A DNA stretch of 6,083 nucleotides, taken from an uncultured Oscillospiraceae bacterium. Lineage in GTDB: Bacteria; Bacillota; Clostridia; Oscillospirales; Oscillospiraceae. The notes beneath the pieces were generated by a model, which saw only the letters and a list, made by a program, of their open reading frames with translations, ran no database searches and had not been told where the DNA came from. Positions 1 to 6,007 of the stretch are shown here, one piece after another. Each line of letters begins with the position of its first letter. Position 1 is the stretch's first letter. The stretch covers positions 1-6,083 of the forward strand of contig CAKTKV010000097.1 in NCBI GenBank assembly GCA_934572355.1, read 5' to 3'. A program made the position numbers and the translations under genes.

Positions 1-697
1 GCTCTATCGTGCCGCCGCACTCGATGACCGGCAGCTCCACCTTGCTGTAGGTGCCGCCGAACTGGTACTGTGCAGCGAGGGGGAAGCTGGCGCTGCTGCC
101 GGATGGCAGGCGCAGCGTATGCACCGTCGAGGCAAGGAGAGACTCAAGACGCGTGTTATTCTCCCACTTTATCGCCGGGGAATTCGCCGAGGCGTACTGG
201 TCGCCGACGCTGACATTGACAGCGTCATAAAGCTCGCGTACCTCGATCTGATAAGATATAAGGTACACGTTCACTGTGACCTCAACGCTCTCCGAGTCAA
301 GCACCGTCGCCGTCCAGTCGGCACGGATGTTCAGCGGCGTGCCGGTATCGGAGATGAAGCTGCCAGAGCCGATGACCTCGCCCTGCGGGATAACGGGCTG
401 GGCAGGTTCCGGAGTCGCGGTGGGAACAGGCGTCGGAGTCGGCGTCGGCACCGGGGTCGCGGGAACAGGCGTTGCGGTCAGTGCGGTGGACGGCGCTGCC
501 GCCGGGGTCGGCTGGGCAGTCTCGACAGCGGGCTGCGTCTCAATGCTCGGCGTGACTGTGTTCGCATAGGGATCGCCGGTCGGGGTCGCCTCGGCCTTCC
601 TCTCGCTCTGCATATCCACAAGCAGATTGATCGCAACTGCAATGGCCAGCAGAAAAACTATAATAAACAAAACAGCTTTGATTCTTCCTTTTGACAT
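1..697 (-). CDS. Membrane-anchored surface protein with Thr/Pro linker, C-terminus cut by window edge
   Basis: The reading frame is open from the ATG at 697-695 to the left edge, giving 232 codons with no stop, so the protein is partial. The start is supported by GGAG at 710-707, 9 nt upstream, and by a promoter at 735-763. Residues 1-6 are basic (MSKGRIK-like start), residues 8-27 form one hydrophobic segment (signal anchor, no lipobox), residues about 36-104 are a Pro/Thr/Ala-rich low-complexity linker, and residues about 107-232 form a folded, probably beta-rich domain with alternating polar and hydrophobic stretches. The visible end carries an ECGG motif (residues 226-229). I do not recognise the C-terminal domain and assign no function. 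The layout implies the domain is displayed outside the membrane on a flexible stalk, as in the CapA-like protein at 3631-4806. Forward-strand frames over this region are Arg/Gly-rich shadows of the linker. Confidence 0.85.
   Translation of the reverse strand, partial: MSKGRIKAVLFIIVFLLAIAVAINLLVDMQSERKAEATPTGDPYANTVTPSIETQPAVETAQPTPAAAPSTALTATPVPATPVPTPTPTPVPTATPEPAQPVIPQGEVIGSGSFISDTGTPLNIRADWTATVLDSESVEVTVNVYLISYQIEVRELYDAVNVSVGDQYASANSPAIKWENNTRLESLLASTVHTLRLPSGSSASFPLAAQYQFGGTYSKVELPVIECGGTIE
404..478 (-). repeat. Low-complexity Thr/Pro-coding tract
   Basis: This stretch encodes residues about 74-98 of the minus-strand surface protein, an alternating TP/VP/ATP pattern that includes TPVPTPTPTPVPT. 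It is built from near-repeats of ACN-CCN codons (for example CCGACGCCGACTCCGACG on the minus strand). It encodes a flexible extended stalk and is a possible site of length variation by slippage. It resembles the tract at 3763-3822, which lies in the opposite orientation. Confidence 0.75.
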
Positions 698-734
698 TTC
701 GGATCACTCCTTTGTACTATGCTTTGGAGAGATA

Positions 735-763
735 ATTATAAACCATACGTCGAAAATTGTCCA
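735..763 (-). promoter_or_regulatory. Sigma-A-type promoter for the minus-strand surface protein
   Basis: On the minus strand there is TGGACA (763-758), a 17-nt spacer (757-741) and a perfect TATAAT (740-735). The -35 matches TTGACA at five of six positions. Transcription would begin near 728 and give a leader of about 30 nt to the ATG at 697, leaving room for the GGAG ribosome site at 710-707. It points away from the rarA promoter at 807-835, and 43 bp separate the two -35 boxes. Confidence 0.72.
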
Positions 764-806
764 TAATGCCGCGCGATGTACACAATAATTTAATAGTAAA
801 TCCGGT

Positions 807-835
807 TTTACATTTCCCGCTGCCGGTGGTATAAT
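807..835 (+). promoter_or_regulatory. Strong extended -10 promoter for the rarA operon
   Basis: TTTACA (807-812), a 17-nt spacer (813-829) and a perfect TATAAT (830-835) preceded by TGG, making an extended -10 (TGnTATAAT). Predicted initiation is near 842. The upstream ATG at 834 lies inside this -10 box and so cannot be the rarA start, which supports the start at 879. No separate operator is obvious; the region 764-806 between the two promoters is AT-rich with only a weak short inverted repeat. Confidence 0.78.
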
Positions 836-860
836 GGTATTCTGTATCGAATCTTTAATG

Positions 861-869
861 AAAGGCGGA
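861..869 (+). promoter_or_regulatory. Ribosome binding site that decides the rarA start
   Basis: AAAGGCGGA resembles AAAGGAGGA with one change and ends 9 nt before the ATG at 879. The in-frame ATG at 858 overlaps the approach to this site and has no comparable purine-rich sequence ahead of it, and the ATG at 834 sits in the promoter. Confidence 0.65.
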
Positions 870-878
870 CTGCCCAGA

Positions 879-2129
879 ATGTATAAACCCCTAGCGGACG
901 AGATCCGCCCCGCGTCGCTTGACGACGTTGTCGGCCAGAAGCATATTTTAGGCAAAGACGGTATGCTCCGCCGCATCGTCGAGAGCGGCCAGATACCGAA
1001 CATGATATTCTACGGTCCCTCCGGGACGGGCAAGACCACCGTCGCGCGCATCATCGCCCAGCGCACCAACCGCTCGCTGCGCAAGCTCAACGCGACGACC
1101 GCGGGCATTGCCGATATAAAAAAGATCATCGACGAGCTTGACACCTTCCTCGCCCCCGGCGGTGTGCTGCTCTATCTCGATGAGATACAGTATTTCAACA
1201 AAAAACAGCAGCAGTCGCTGCTGGAGTTTATCGAGGACGGGCGCATCACGCTCATCGCATCCACGACCGAGAACCCCTACTTCTGCGTGTTCAATGCTAT
1301 CCTCAGCCGCTCGACGGTGTTCGAATTTAAGCCCGTCTCCGCTGCGGATGTGAAACAGGCGGTCTTTCGCGCGGTGGATATCATGAACGCGCGGCGGGAT
1401 GCCCCGCTCACGCTTGAAGACGGCGCTGCCGAACGCATTTCCTCTGCATGCGGCGGGGACGTGCGCAAGGCGATAAACTCGGTCGAGCTGCTCTTTTCCG
1501 CCGCGGGAGAGCGCAGCGTCATCACCGCCGAGGACGCCGCCGCGATAACCCAGCGCAGTGCCATGCGCTATGACCGCGACGGGGACGATCATTATGACAT
1601 TCTCTCCGCGCTCATGAAATCGCTGCGCGGCTCCGACCCGGACGCGGCGCTGCATTACCTCGCAAGGCTCCTCGAGGTCGGCGACCTTGTCGGCGCGTGT
1701 CGGCGCATCCTCTGCTCGGCGAGCGAGGACATCGGCCTTGCCTATCCGCTGGCCGTGCCTATCGTCAAGGCCTGTGTGGACTCCGCACTTCAGCTCGGTC
1801 TGCCCGAGGCGAAGCTGCCCTTGGCCGAGGCCTGTATCCTGCTTGCGACCGCGCCTAAGTCGAACTCCGCGTGCATGGGTATTGACGCCGCTCTTGCCGA
1901 CGTCCGCGCCGGGCGCACGGGCAGCATCCCGCGCGAGCTTCAGAACGTCCACGCTGACGGCGCAGGTTTCGAGCGCGAGCAGGGCTACAAGTACCCGCAC
2001 AGCTATCCCGGCCACTGGGTGCGTCAGCAGTATCTGCCCTATGAGCTGCGCGGCGCGCACTACTATGATTATGGCGACAACAAGACCGAACAGGCCGCGA
2101 AGCGTTATTGGGAGGAGATCAAAAAGTAA
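879..2129 (+). CDS. rarA: RarA/MgsA-family AAA+ ATPase (replication-associated recombination protein A)
   Basis: A 416-residue cytoplasmic ATPase of the RarA/MgsA/WRNIP1 family. Family members are related to clamp-loader subunits, form tetramers and act at stalled replication forks or gaps. Visible elements are the N-terminal family signature (MYKPLADEIRP with VVGQKHIL, residues 1-24), Walker A GPSGTGKT (46-53), Walker B LLYLDE (97-102), sensor 1 STTEN (128-132), the SRS arginine-finger segment (143-145) and sensor-2 region GGDVRKAIN (192-200). The C-terminal MgsA helical domain follows, with KSLRGSDPDAAL (247-258), SEDIGLA (282-288), APKSN (325-329) and the late signature GYKYPHSYPGHW (369-380). 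The length is normal for the family and all catalytic motifs are intact. The chosen start follows a promoter and ribosome site and places the conserved MYKPLA at the N-terminus; an 834 start would add 15 unconserved residues. It is the first gene of an operon and its TAA shares one base with the next ATG. Confidence 0.96.
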   Translation: MYKPLADEIRPASLDDVVGQKHILGKDGMLRRIVESGQIPNMIFYGPSGTGKTTVARIIAQRTNRSLRKLNATTAGIADIKKIIDELDTFLAPGGVLLYLDEIQYFNKKQQQSLLEFIEDGRITLIASTTENPYFCVFNAILSRSTVFEFKPVSAADVKQAVFRAVDIMNARRDAPLTLEDGAAERISSACGGDVRKAINSVELLFSAAGERSVITAEDAAAITQRSAMRYDRDGDDHYDILSALMKSLRGSDPDAALHYLARLLEVGDLVGACRRILCSASEDIGLAYPLAVPIVKACVDSALQLGLPEAKLPLAEACILLATAPKSNSACMGIDAALADVRAGRTGSIPRELQNVHADGAGFEREQGYKYPHSYPGHWVRQQYLPYELRGAHYYDYGDNKTEQAAKRYWEEIKK

Positions 2130-2305
2130 TGGACATTCAGGTCGGCGATATCCTCACAATGAAAAAAGCCCACCCCTGCGGCAGCAAGCAATGGCAGGTG
2201 CTGCGCACTGGGGCGGACTTCAAGCTGCGCTGCTGCGGCTGCGGGCATGAGCTTATGGGCGCACGCAGCAAATTTGAAAAGAACATCCGGCAGGTGCAGC
2301 GTTGA
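2129..2305 (+). CDS. DUF951 family small protein
   Basis: A 58-residue protein matching the DUF951 family, common in Firmicutes and of unknown biochemical role. Recognisable family features are VGDILTMKKAHPCGS (residues 5-19), WQVLRTGADFKL (22-33), the cysteine cluster RCCGCG (34-39) and RSKFEKNIR (46-54). C17, C35, C38 and perhaps H15 or H40 could bind a metal, but this is inference. The ATG overlaps the rarA stop by one base (TAATG), and GGAGGAG at 2111-2117, inside the rarA 3' end, provides a strong ribosome site 11 nt upstream. An in-frame ATG at 2108 in the rarA tail would add seven residues but lies ahead of that ribosome site. It is co-transcribed and probably translationally coupled with rarA and the GIY-YIG gene. 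Confidence 0.9.
   Translation: MDIQVGDILTMKKAHPCGSKQWQVLRTGADFKLRCCGCGHELMGARSKFEKNIRQVQR
2292..2304 (+). promoter_or_regulatory. Weak ribosome site and TTG start of the GIY-YIG gene
   Basis: AGGTG (2292-2296) stands 5 nt before TTG (2302-2304), which overlaps the TGA of the upstream gene. A weak Shine-Dalgarno with a TTG start and stop/start overlap suggests that translation depends on ribosomes terminating on the DUF951 gene, which would keep the GIY-YIG protein at low level. Confidence 0.55.
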
Positions 2306-2571
2306 ACTGGGTCTATATTCTCCGCTGCGGCGACGGCTCGCTTTACACCGGCTGGACAAACGACCTCGACTCCCGTGTCGCGCTGCATGCATCCGGCAAG
2401 GGCTGCAAATATACGCGCTCACATCTGCCGGTGGAGCTTGTATACTCCGAGGAATGCGGCAGCGAGCACGACGCGCGCAGCCGTGAATGGCACATCAAGC
2501 GCCTTACCCGTAAAGAAAAACTAACCCTCATCGAGCGAAAGGAAACTCCTCCCGATGTCCAGAAGATATGA
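2302..2571 (+). CDS. GIY-YIG domain protein (UPF0213/YhbQ-YazA-like)
   Basis: A stand-alone 89-residue GIY-YIG nuclease-fold protein of the small UPF0213/YhbQ type. The domain starts at once with WVYILRCGDGSLYTG (residues 3-17), where VYI replaces GIY and YTG replaces YIG, as is usual in this subfamily. It continues with SRVALHASGKGCKYTRS (24-40), PVELVYSE (43-50) and SREWHIKRLTRKEKLTLI (60-77). The presumed catalytic Y5, Y15, R25 and E62 are all present. Enzymatic activity of these single-domain members is only partly characterised, so a DNA-processing or repair role is an inference. The start is TTG, overlapping the DUF951 TGA by 4 nt (TTGA), with AGGTG at 2292-2296 as a modest ribosome site. 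No internal Met exists and no other start codon precedes the domain, which supports TTG. The 3' end overlaps the next gene by 17 nt. Confidence 0.92.
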   Translation: MNWVYILRCGDGSLYTGWTNDLDSRVALHASGKGCKYTRSHLPVELVYSEECGSEHDARSREWHIKRLTRKEKLTLIERKETPPDVQKI

Positions 2572-3574
2572 ACTCGACCTGTGCAGAATAACGGCATGCA
2601 TAATGGTTATCATTATCCATGCCGGCTCTGCGCTCTACCACAACTGTCCGCTGTATGAACCGGCCTTCGTTCCGCTCAGCTTTATAAGCACCGCCGTGCG
2701 CGGCAGTGTCCCCATCTTTTTCATGCTGACGGGACTCTTGATGCTCTCGCGCGAAAAGCTTGAGCTCGGGCACTTTTTCAGGCGGCACATTCTCCGACTT
2801 GTGGGGATCTTCCTCCTGTGGTCAACGCTCTATGCCCTCGGCAGCCGCGCCTCGGTCGGAAGCTTCGGCAAGGCTTATGACGTCTTCTTTTCCGTCATGT
2901 CCGGGCACTATCACATGTGGTTCATCTGCGCGATGGTGACCTGCTGTCTCTTCGTCCCGATCCTGCATGCTGCCATACACGGAACAAAGCTCGACACGCG
3001 CTGGCTCCTCGGCGTGTTCCTGTTCCTCGTCCTGCTGATGCAGAACTGCAACCTCACGCCTGACCCGGCGTATATACTCAACCGCTTCACGCTGAATTTT
3101 AGCTTTGACTATTTGCCGTATCTGCTTTATATTATATGGGGCTGGTATTTAGGCCAACGTGAGTATGGCAGACGCACGCTCTGGATCGCGCCGCTCGTCT
3201 TTCTGCTGACTGCCGTGCTCACGACCGTTGGGAACTGCTGGTACTCTGAGTACCGCAGCTATGCCGATGGCTGGCTGTTCAGCTATTTCTCCCTGCCGAA
3301 CTTCATCATGGCAAGCGCGATGTTCTGCTTCTTCCTCGCTCTCAAGGGACATGATTTCAAGCGCTGTGGGCTTGTCCGTCAGCTCTCCGACTGTACCCTC
3401 GGCGTTTATCTGCTGCACCCGCTTATGTTAAACGTGCTTGATCGCTTCGGCATCGCTGTGAGTCTCGAACACGCCGTCGGTTCTCTGCTCGGCATCTCGA
3501 TGCTATGTACCGTTCTGTGCTTCGTTGTGAGTTATATTGCGAAAAAGATACCCCTTATCAGAAATCTGCTTTAG
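2555..3574 (+). CDS. Acyltransferase-3 family integral membrane protein
   Basis: A 339-residue polytopic membrane protein of the acyltransferase-3 family (OatA N-domain/WecH-like). These proteins move acyl groups, usually acetyl, onto cell-surface glycans or other envelope acceptors. Family marks are the N-terminal ELDLCRITACIMVIIIH (residues 6-22) with the conserved His22, RGSVPIFFMLTG (49-60), FFRRHILRLVGIFLLWS (74-90), HYHMWFICAMV (118-128, equivalent of the H-L-W-Y segment) and the last-helix motif LGVYLLHPL (282-290). About ten membrane segments can be drawn, near residues 12-27, 49-66, 77-96, 119-139, 150-165, 185-200, 208-227, 244-263, 279-296 and 305-327. There is no fused SGNH esterase domain. 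The start overlaps the upstream gene by 17 nt and has AAAGGA at 2538-2543. The acceptor cannot be told from sequence; the CapA-like neighbour suggests a surface polymer. Confidence 0.92.
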   Translation: MSRRYELDLCRITACIMVIIIHAGSALYHNCPLYEPAFVPLSFISTAVRGSVPIFFMLTGLLMLSREKLELGHFFRRHILRLVGIFLLWSTLYALGSRASVGSFGKAYDVFFSVMSGHYHMWFICAMVTCCLFVPILHAAIHGTKLDTRWLLGVFLFLVLLMQNCNLTPDPAYILNRFTLNFSFDYLPYLLYIIWGWYLGQREYGRRTLWIAPLVFLLTAVLTTVGNCWYSEYRSYADGWLFSYFSLPNFIMASAMFCFFLALKGHDFKRCGLVRQLSDCTLGVYLLHPLMLNVLDRFGIAVSLEHAVGSLLGISMLCTVLCFVVSYIAKKIPLIRNLL

Positions 3575-3630
3575 GAACTTAATCCCCCCGTGTGCGTCCA
3601 TATATATACGTTGTTTTCTGAGGTTTAGAA

Positions 3631-4806
3631 ATGAAAAATGTACTCAAACTGATATGCTTTCTGCTGCTGTGCGGCATGCTTGCACTTACCATAAAGCTCC
3701 GGCTCAATACGCCCGAGATGCCTGTCCAGAGCGCCGAGCCCGTTATCGCGCCGCTCGACGTTTCGCCCACGCCAACCCCGTCGCCGACTCCCGAGCCGAC
3801 TCCTACGCCGACTCCCGCACCCAAGACCTACACGCTCTCCGTAATCGGTGACTGCACGCTCTGGTCGAATGCGAACTATGCCCAGCATCCCGCAGGCTAT
3901 GCCGGGGTCATAAACGGGGACTACTCATATCCGTTCTCGAATACCATCCAGTATTTCGAGAATGACGATTTCACCATCGCGAACTTCGAGTGCATCCTCT
4001 CCGACAAGAGCCTTGCTTATGACTACACGCAGGTCTACTTCCCGTTCATTGCGCCGACTGAGTACGCCAACATCATAATCGACGGCGGCGTTGACTTTGT
4101 CACCACGGCGAACAACCACATCATGGACTGTTATGAAGCCGGTGAGACCAGCACCTATGACACTCTCGAAGCTTACGGCATTCCCTTCGGCAAGGAGGGG
4201 CAGGCGCAGCTCTATACCACCGACAGCGGTCTTGTTATCGGTATCTACTGCTCCGGCAAGGATCTCGCCCCGAACAAGACCAAGGCTCTAAGCGCGATCC
4301 AGCAGCTCATTGACGACGGCGCGGAGTATATAATCTGTGCCTTCCACTGGGGGCAGGAGCTCTACTACGAGCCGAATCAGGCGCAGATCGATCTCGCACA
4401 CGCCTGCATCGACGCGGGGGCTGATCTCATCTACGGCAGCCATACCCACTGTCTCCAGCCCATTGAGGAATACGGCGACGGGCTGATCCTCTACAGCATG
4501 GGCAACTGGACCTTCGGCGGCAGCACCATGCCGAGCGATCCGGACACGGCTATCGTTCAGGTCGAGCTGACACGTAGTGACGACGGCAGCATATCCCGCA
4601 CCGGTATGGACGTCATCCCCTGCTGCGTCAGCAGCAAAATTGACGCGGCGATGGCAAACGAGCAGAACTACAACGACTATAAGCCGACTCCTTATGAGGA
4701 GGGCTCTGAGGGCTATAACCGTGTGCTCAGTAAGCTCACGGGTGAGTTTGAGGCCACCTCGCAGGGCGCTGACTATTCCGGCTGGCTCGCAAGCCGCGCG
4801 GGCTGA
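3631..4806 (+). CDS. Membrane-anchored CapA-family (PgsA-like) metallophosphatase-fold protein
   Basis: A 391-residue protein with a short cytoplasmic start, one hydrophobic segment (residues about 5-22; LLLC is a poor lipobox because -1 is Leu), a Thr/Pro stalk (45-64) and a CapA domain (about 67-335) outside the membrane. Domain motifs in order are VIGDC (71-75), NFE (118-120), TTANNHIMDC (158-167), FHWGQE (238-243), GSHTHCLQP (269-277) and YSMGNW (288-293). D74, E120, N161, H239, H271 and H273 are in positions expected of metal ligands of the calcineurin-like fold. CapA/PgsA proteins are linked to poly-gamma-glutamate capsule synthesis or anchoring, but no capB or capC is seen here, so the substrate is open. 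GAGG (3620-3623) precedes the ATG by 7 nt. The 56-nt gap (3575-3630) after the acyltransferase holds no clear terminator and only a TATATA-like sequence, so the gene probably shares the operon. A strong terminator follows. Confidence 0.92.
   Translation: MKNVLKLICFLLLCGMLALTIKLRLNTPEMPVQSAEPVIAPLDVSPTPTPSPTPEPTPTPTPAPKTYTLSVIGDCTLWSNANYAQHPAGYAGVINGDYSYPFSNTIQYFENDDFTIANFECILSDKSLAYDYTQVYFPFIAPTEYANIIIDGGVDFVTTANNHIMDCYEAGETSTYDTLEAYGIPFGKEGQAQLYTTDSGLVIGIYCSGKDLAPNKTKALSAIQQLIDDGAEYIICAFHWGQELYYEPNQAQIDLAHACIDAGADLIYGSHTHCLQPIEEYGDGLILYSMGNWTFGGSTMPSDPDTAIVQVELTRSDDGSISRTGMDVIPCCVSSKIDAAMANEQNYNDYKPTPYEEGSEGYNRVLSKLTGEFEATSQGADYSGWLASRAG
3763..3822 (+). repeat. Low-complexity Thr/Pro-coding stalk tract
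   Basis: This tract encodes residues 45-64 of the CapA-like protein, a strict alternation of Pro with Thr, Ser or Glu (TPTPSPTPEPTPTPTP). At DNA level it is a run of CCN-ACN units such as CCGACTCCCGAGCCGACTCC. It probably spans part of the cell wall between the membrane anchor and the catalytic domain. It is similar to the minus-strand tract at 404-478. Confidence 0.78.
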
Positions 4807-4821
4807 TCTTCAATAAACGTA

Positions 4822-4854
4822 AAAATGGCACAGGCATTTTGCCTGTGCCATTTT
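4822..4854. terminator. Bidirectional intrinsic terminator between convergent genes
   Basis: A perfect inverted repeat has its left arm at 4822-4835 (AAAATGGCACAGGC) and its right arm at 4841-4854 (GCCTGTGCCATTTT), with a 5-nt ATTTT loop. The stem has 14 pairs, including a 10-bp GC-rich core, with A and T runs at the outer ends, so a U-tract follows the core on either strand. It sits in the 60-bp gap between the stop of the CapA-like gene (4806) and the stop of the minus-strand aldolase gene (4867), 15 and 12 bp from them. It can end both transcripts. Confidence 0.92.
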
Positions 4855-4866
4855 CATATCCGATTA

Positions 4867-5889
4867 TCAAAGCAGCTCTATCAGCTTCTCGACATCCTCC
4901 ATGCGCGTTGCCCAGCTCGTGGCAAAGCGAATGACTGTATGCTCCGCGTCGTAGGTCTCCATGAATCCGTAGGCGACCTGCTTGCCGAGCTCTTCGAGCT
5001 TCGCCGTCTCTATGACAATAAACTGCTGGTTCGTCAGAGAATCCAGATACATATTATAGCCCTTGGAGATAAGCCCCGCCTTGAGCCGCTCTGCGCAGTC
5101 TATCGCGTTCTTCCCGCACTTCATGTACAGCCCGTCCGTGAACAGCTCATCGAACTGCACGCCGAGCATCCAGCCCTTAGCCAGCAGTGCACCATTCTGC
5201 TTGATTATCGAGAAAAAGCCCTCGGGCGCTTTCCCGGTGAACACGACGGCTTCGCCGAACATCGCGCCGACCTTTGTCCCGCCGATGTAGAACACGTCGC
5301 AGTTGTCTGCGATCGGCTCAAGCGTCACGTCCGTACCCGTCGCAGCGAGGCCGTAGCCGAGACGCGCGCCGTCAAGAAACAGCGGGATATCATACTTTGC
5401 GCACACGCTATGCAGCGCTTCAAGCTCCGCCTTTGTGTAGAGCGTTCCGTACTCCGTGGGGTGCGAGATATAGACCATGCCGGGCTTGACCATGTGCTCA
5501 TGATTTGCGTCCTTATAGAAGGTCGCGATATATTCTTCGACCTCCGCGGCGTCGAGCTTGCCGTTATGCTCCGGCAGCGTCAGTACCTTGTGCCCACCGG
5601 CTTCGATAGCACCGGCCTCATGCACCGCGACATGCCCTGTTGCCGCTGCGACAACGCCTTCATAAGAGCGCAGCATAGACTTTATCACTACTGCGTTCGT
5701 CTGAGTCCCGCCAACGAGGAAATATACCTCCGCGTCGGGTTTGCCGCAGGCGGCGCGTATCTTATTCTTCGCGCTCTCGCATATCGCATCCGTGCCGTAA
5801 CCGGGGTTCTTGTCCATGTTTATTTCGCTGAGCCGCCGAAGAATATTTGGGTGGCAGCCCTCCATATAATCGCTTGAGAAGTAAAGCAT
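4867..5889 (-). CDS. ltaE: PLP-dependent low-specificity threonine aldolase family (beta-eliminating lyase fold)
   Basis: A 340-residue cytosolic fold-type I PLP enzyme of the threonine aldolase family, which cleaves threonine or allo-threonine to glycine and acetaldehyde. Motifs visible are the N-terminal FSSDYMEG (4-11) and NPGYGTD (28-34), the phosphate-binding loop GGTQTN (60-65), TGHVAVHEAG (84-93) where H86 aligns with the ring-stacking His, HPTEYGTLY (143-151), LDGARLG (172-178) with D173 for the pyridine nitrogen and R176, and YIGGTKVGAMFGEA (201-214) with K206 as the Schiff-base lysine. Length is complete for the family. The ATG at 5889-5887 follows AAGGAG (5901-5896) by 6 nt and the promoter at 5923-5951. 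It ends with TGA at 4869-4867, just before the shared terminator. Substrate stereospecificity cannot be read from the sequence; related beta-eliminating lyases are the main alternative. A long forward-strand frame across this gene is its antisense shadow. Confidence 0.93.
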   Translation of the reverse strand: MLYFSSDYMEGCHPNILRRLSEINMDKNPGYGTDAICESAKNKIRAACGKPDAEVYFLVGGTQTNAVVIKSMLRSYEGVVAAATGHVAVHEAGAIEAGGHKVLTLPEHNGKLDAAEVEEYIATFYKDANHEHMVKPGMVYISHPTEYGTLYTKAELEALHSVCAKYDIPLFLDGARLGYGLAATGTDVTLEPIADNCDVFYIGGTKVGAMFGEAVVFTGKAPEGFFSIIKQNGALLAKGWMLGVQFDELFTDGLYMKCGKNAIDCAERLKAGLISKGYNMYLDSLTNQQFIVIETAKLEELGKQVAYGFMETYDAEHTVIRFATSWATRMEDVEKLIELL

Positions 5890-5922
5890 ATCTGTCTCCT
5901 TGCTTGTTCGTTGTACAGTCGG

Positions 5923-5951
5923 ATTTTACCATATTCGGCGCGTCCGCACAA
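5923..5951 (-). promoter_or_regulatory. Extended -10 promoter for the threonine aldolase gene
   Basis: On the minus strand there is TTGTGC (5951-5946), a 17-nt spacer (5945-5929) and TAAAAT (5928-5923) preceded by TGG, an extended -10. Initiation would fall near 5916 and give a leader of about 27 nt to the ATG at 5889. The -35 box begins only 17 bp after the T-run of the rRNA terminator at 5969-6003, so the gene appears to be insulated from rRNA transcription and driven independently. Confidence 0.68.
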
Positions 5952-5968
5952 GAGCCTGAGTATATAAC

Positions 5969-6003
5969 AAAAAATCACAGCCTCGATTTCTCGAAGCTGT
6001 GAT
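5969..6003 (-). terminator. Intrinsic terminator of the rRNA operon
   Basis: On the minus strand the arms ATCACAGCTTCGA (6003-5991) and TCGAGGCTGTGAT (5986-5974) form a 13-bp stem with a GAAA tetraloop (5990-5987). They are followed by six T residues (5974-5969, the first also closing the stem). One position pairs as U-G in minus-strand RNA but would be a C-A mismatch in plus-strand RNA, so the hairpin is directional. It lies immediately after the 5S rRNA 3' end and before the aldolase promoter. Confidence 0.9.
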
Positions 6004-6007
6004 CAAA

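Noticed and set aside
119..694. Plus-strand frames over the left-edge surface gene
   Set aside because: Arg/Gly-rich and Gly/Val-rich repeats are the antisense reading of the Thr/Pro linker. The minus frame has a promoter, ribosome site and membrane anchor.
785..801. Short AT-rich inverted repeat (ATTTA and TAAAT) between the divergent promoters as an operator
   Set aside because: Five-base arms in AT-rich DNA are expected by chance. No regulator family can be named.
834..878. Upstream in-frame ATG codons at 834 and 858 as the rarA start
   Set aside because: 834 overlaps the -10 box and precedes the predicted transcript start. 858 has no ribosome site, and the added residues are not part of the family N-terminus.
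948..2060. 370-codon minus-strand open frame opposite rarA
   Set aside because: It lies fully antisense to a gene with intact AAA+ motifs, is rich in Arg, Ala and Gly, has no recognisable domain and is explained by GC-rich codon use of rarA.
3575..3630. Possible separate promoter (TATATA-like sequence near 3600-3607) before the CapA-like gene
   Set aside because: No convincing -35 box is found at proper spacing. An internal promoter is possible but not supported.
3639..3672. Lipoprotein signal in the CapA-like protein
   Set aside because: The Cys in LLLC has Leu at -1, where a lipobox needs Gly, Ala or Ser. A signal anchor fits better.
4825..5877. 350-codon plus-strand open frame opposite the threonine aldolase
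   Set aside because: Its start lies inside the terminator hairpin, it has no recognisable domain, and the opposite strand encodes a complete PLP enzyme.
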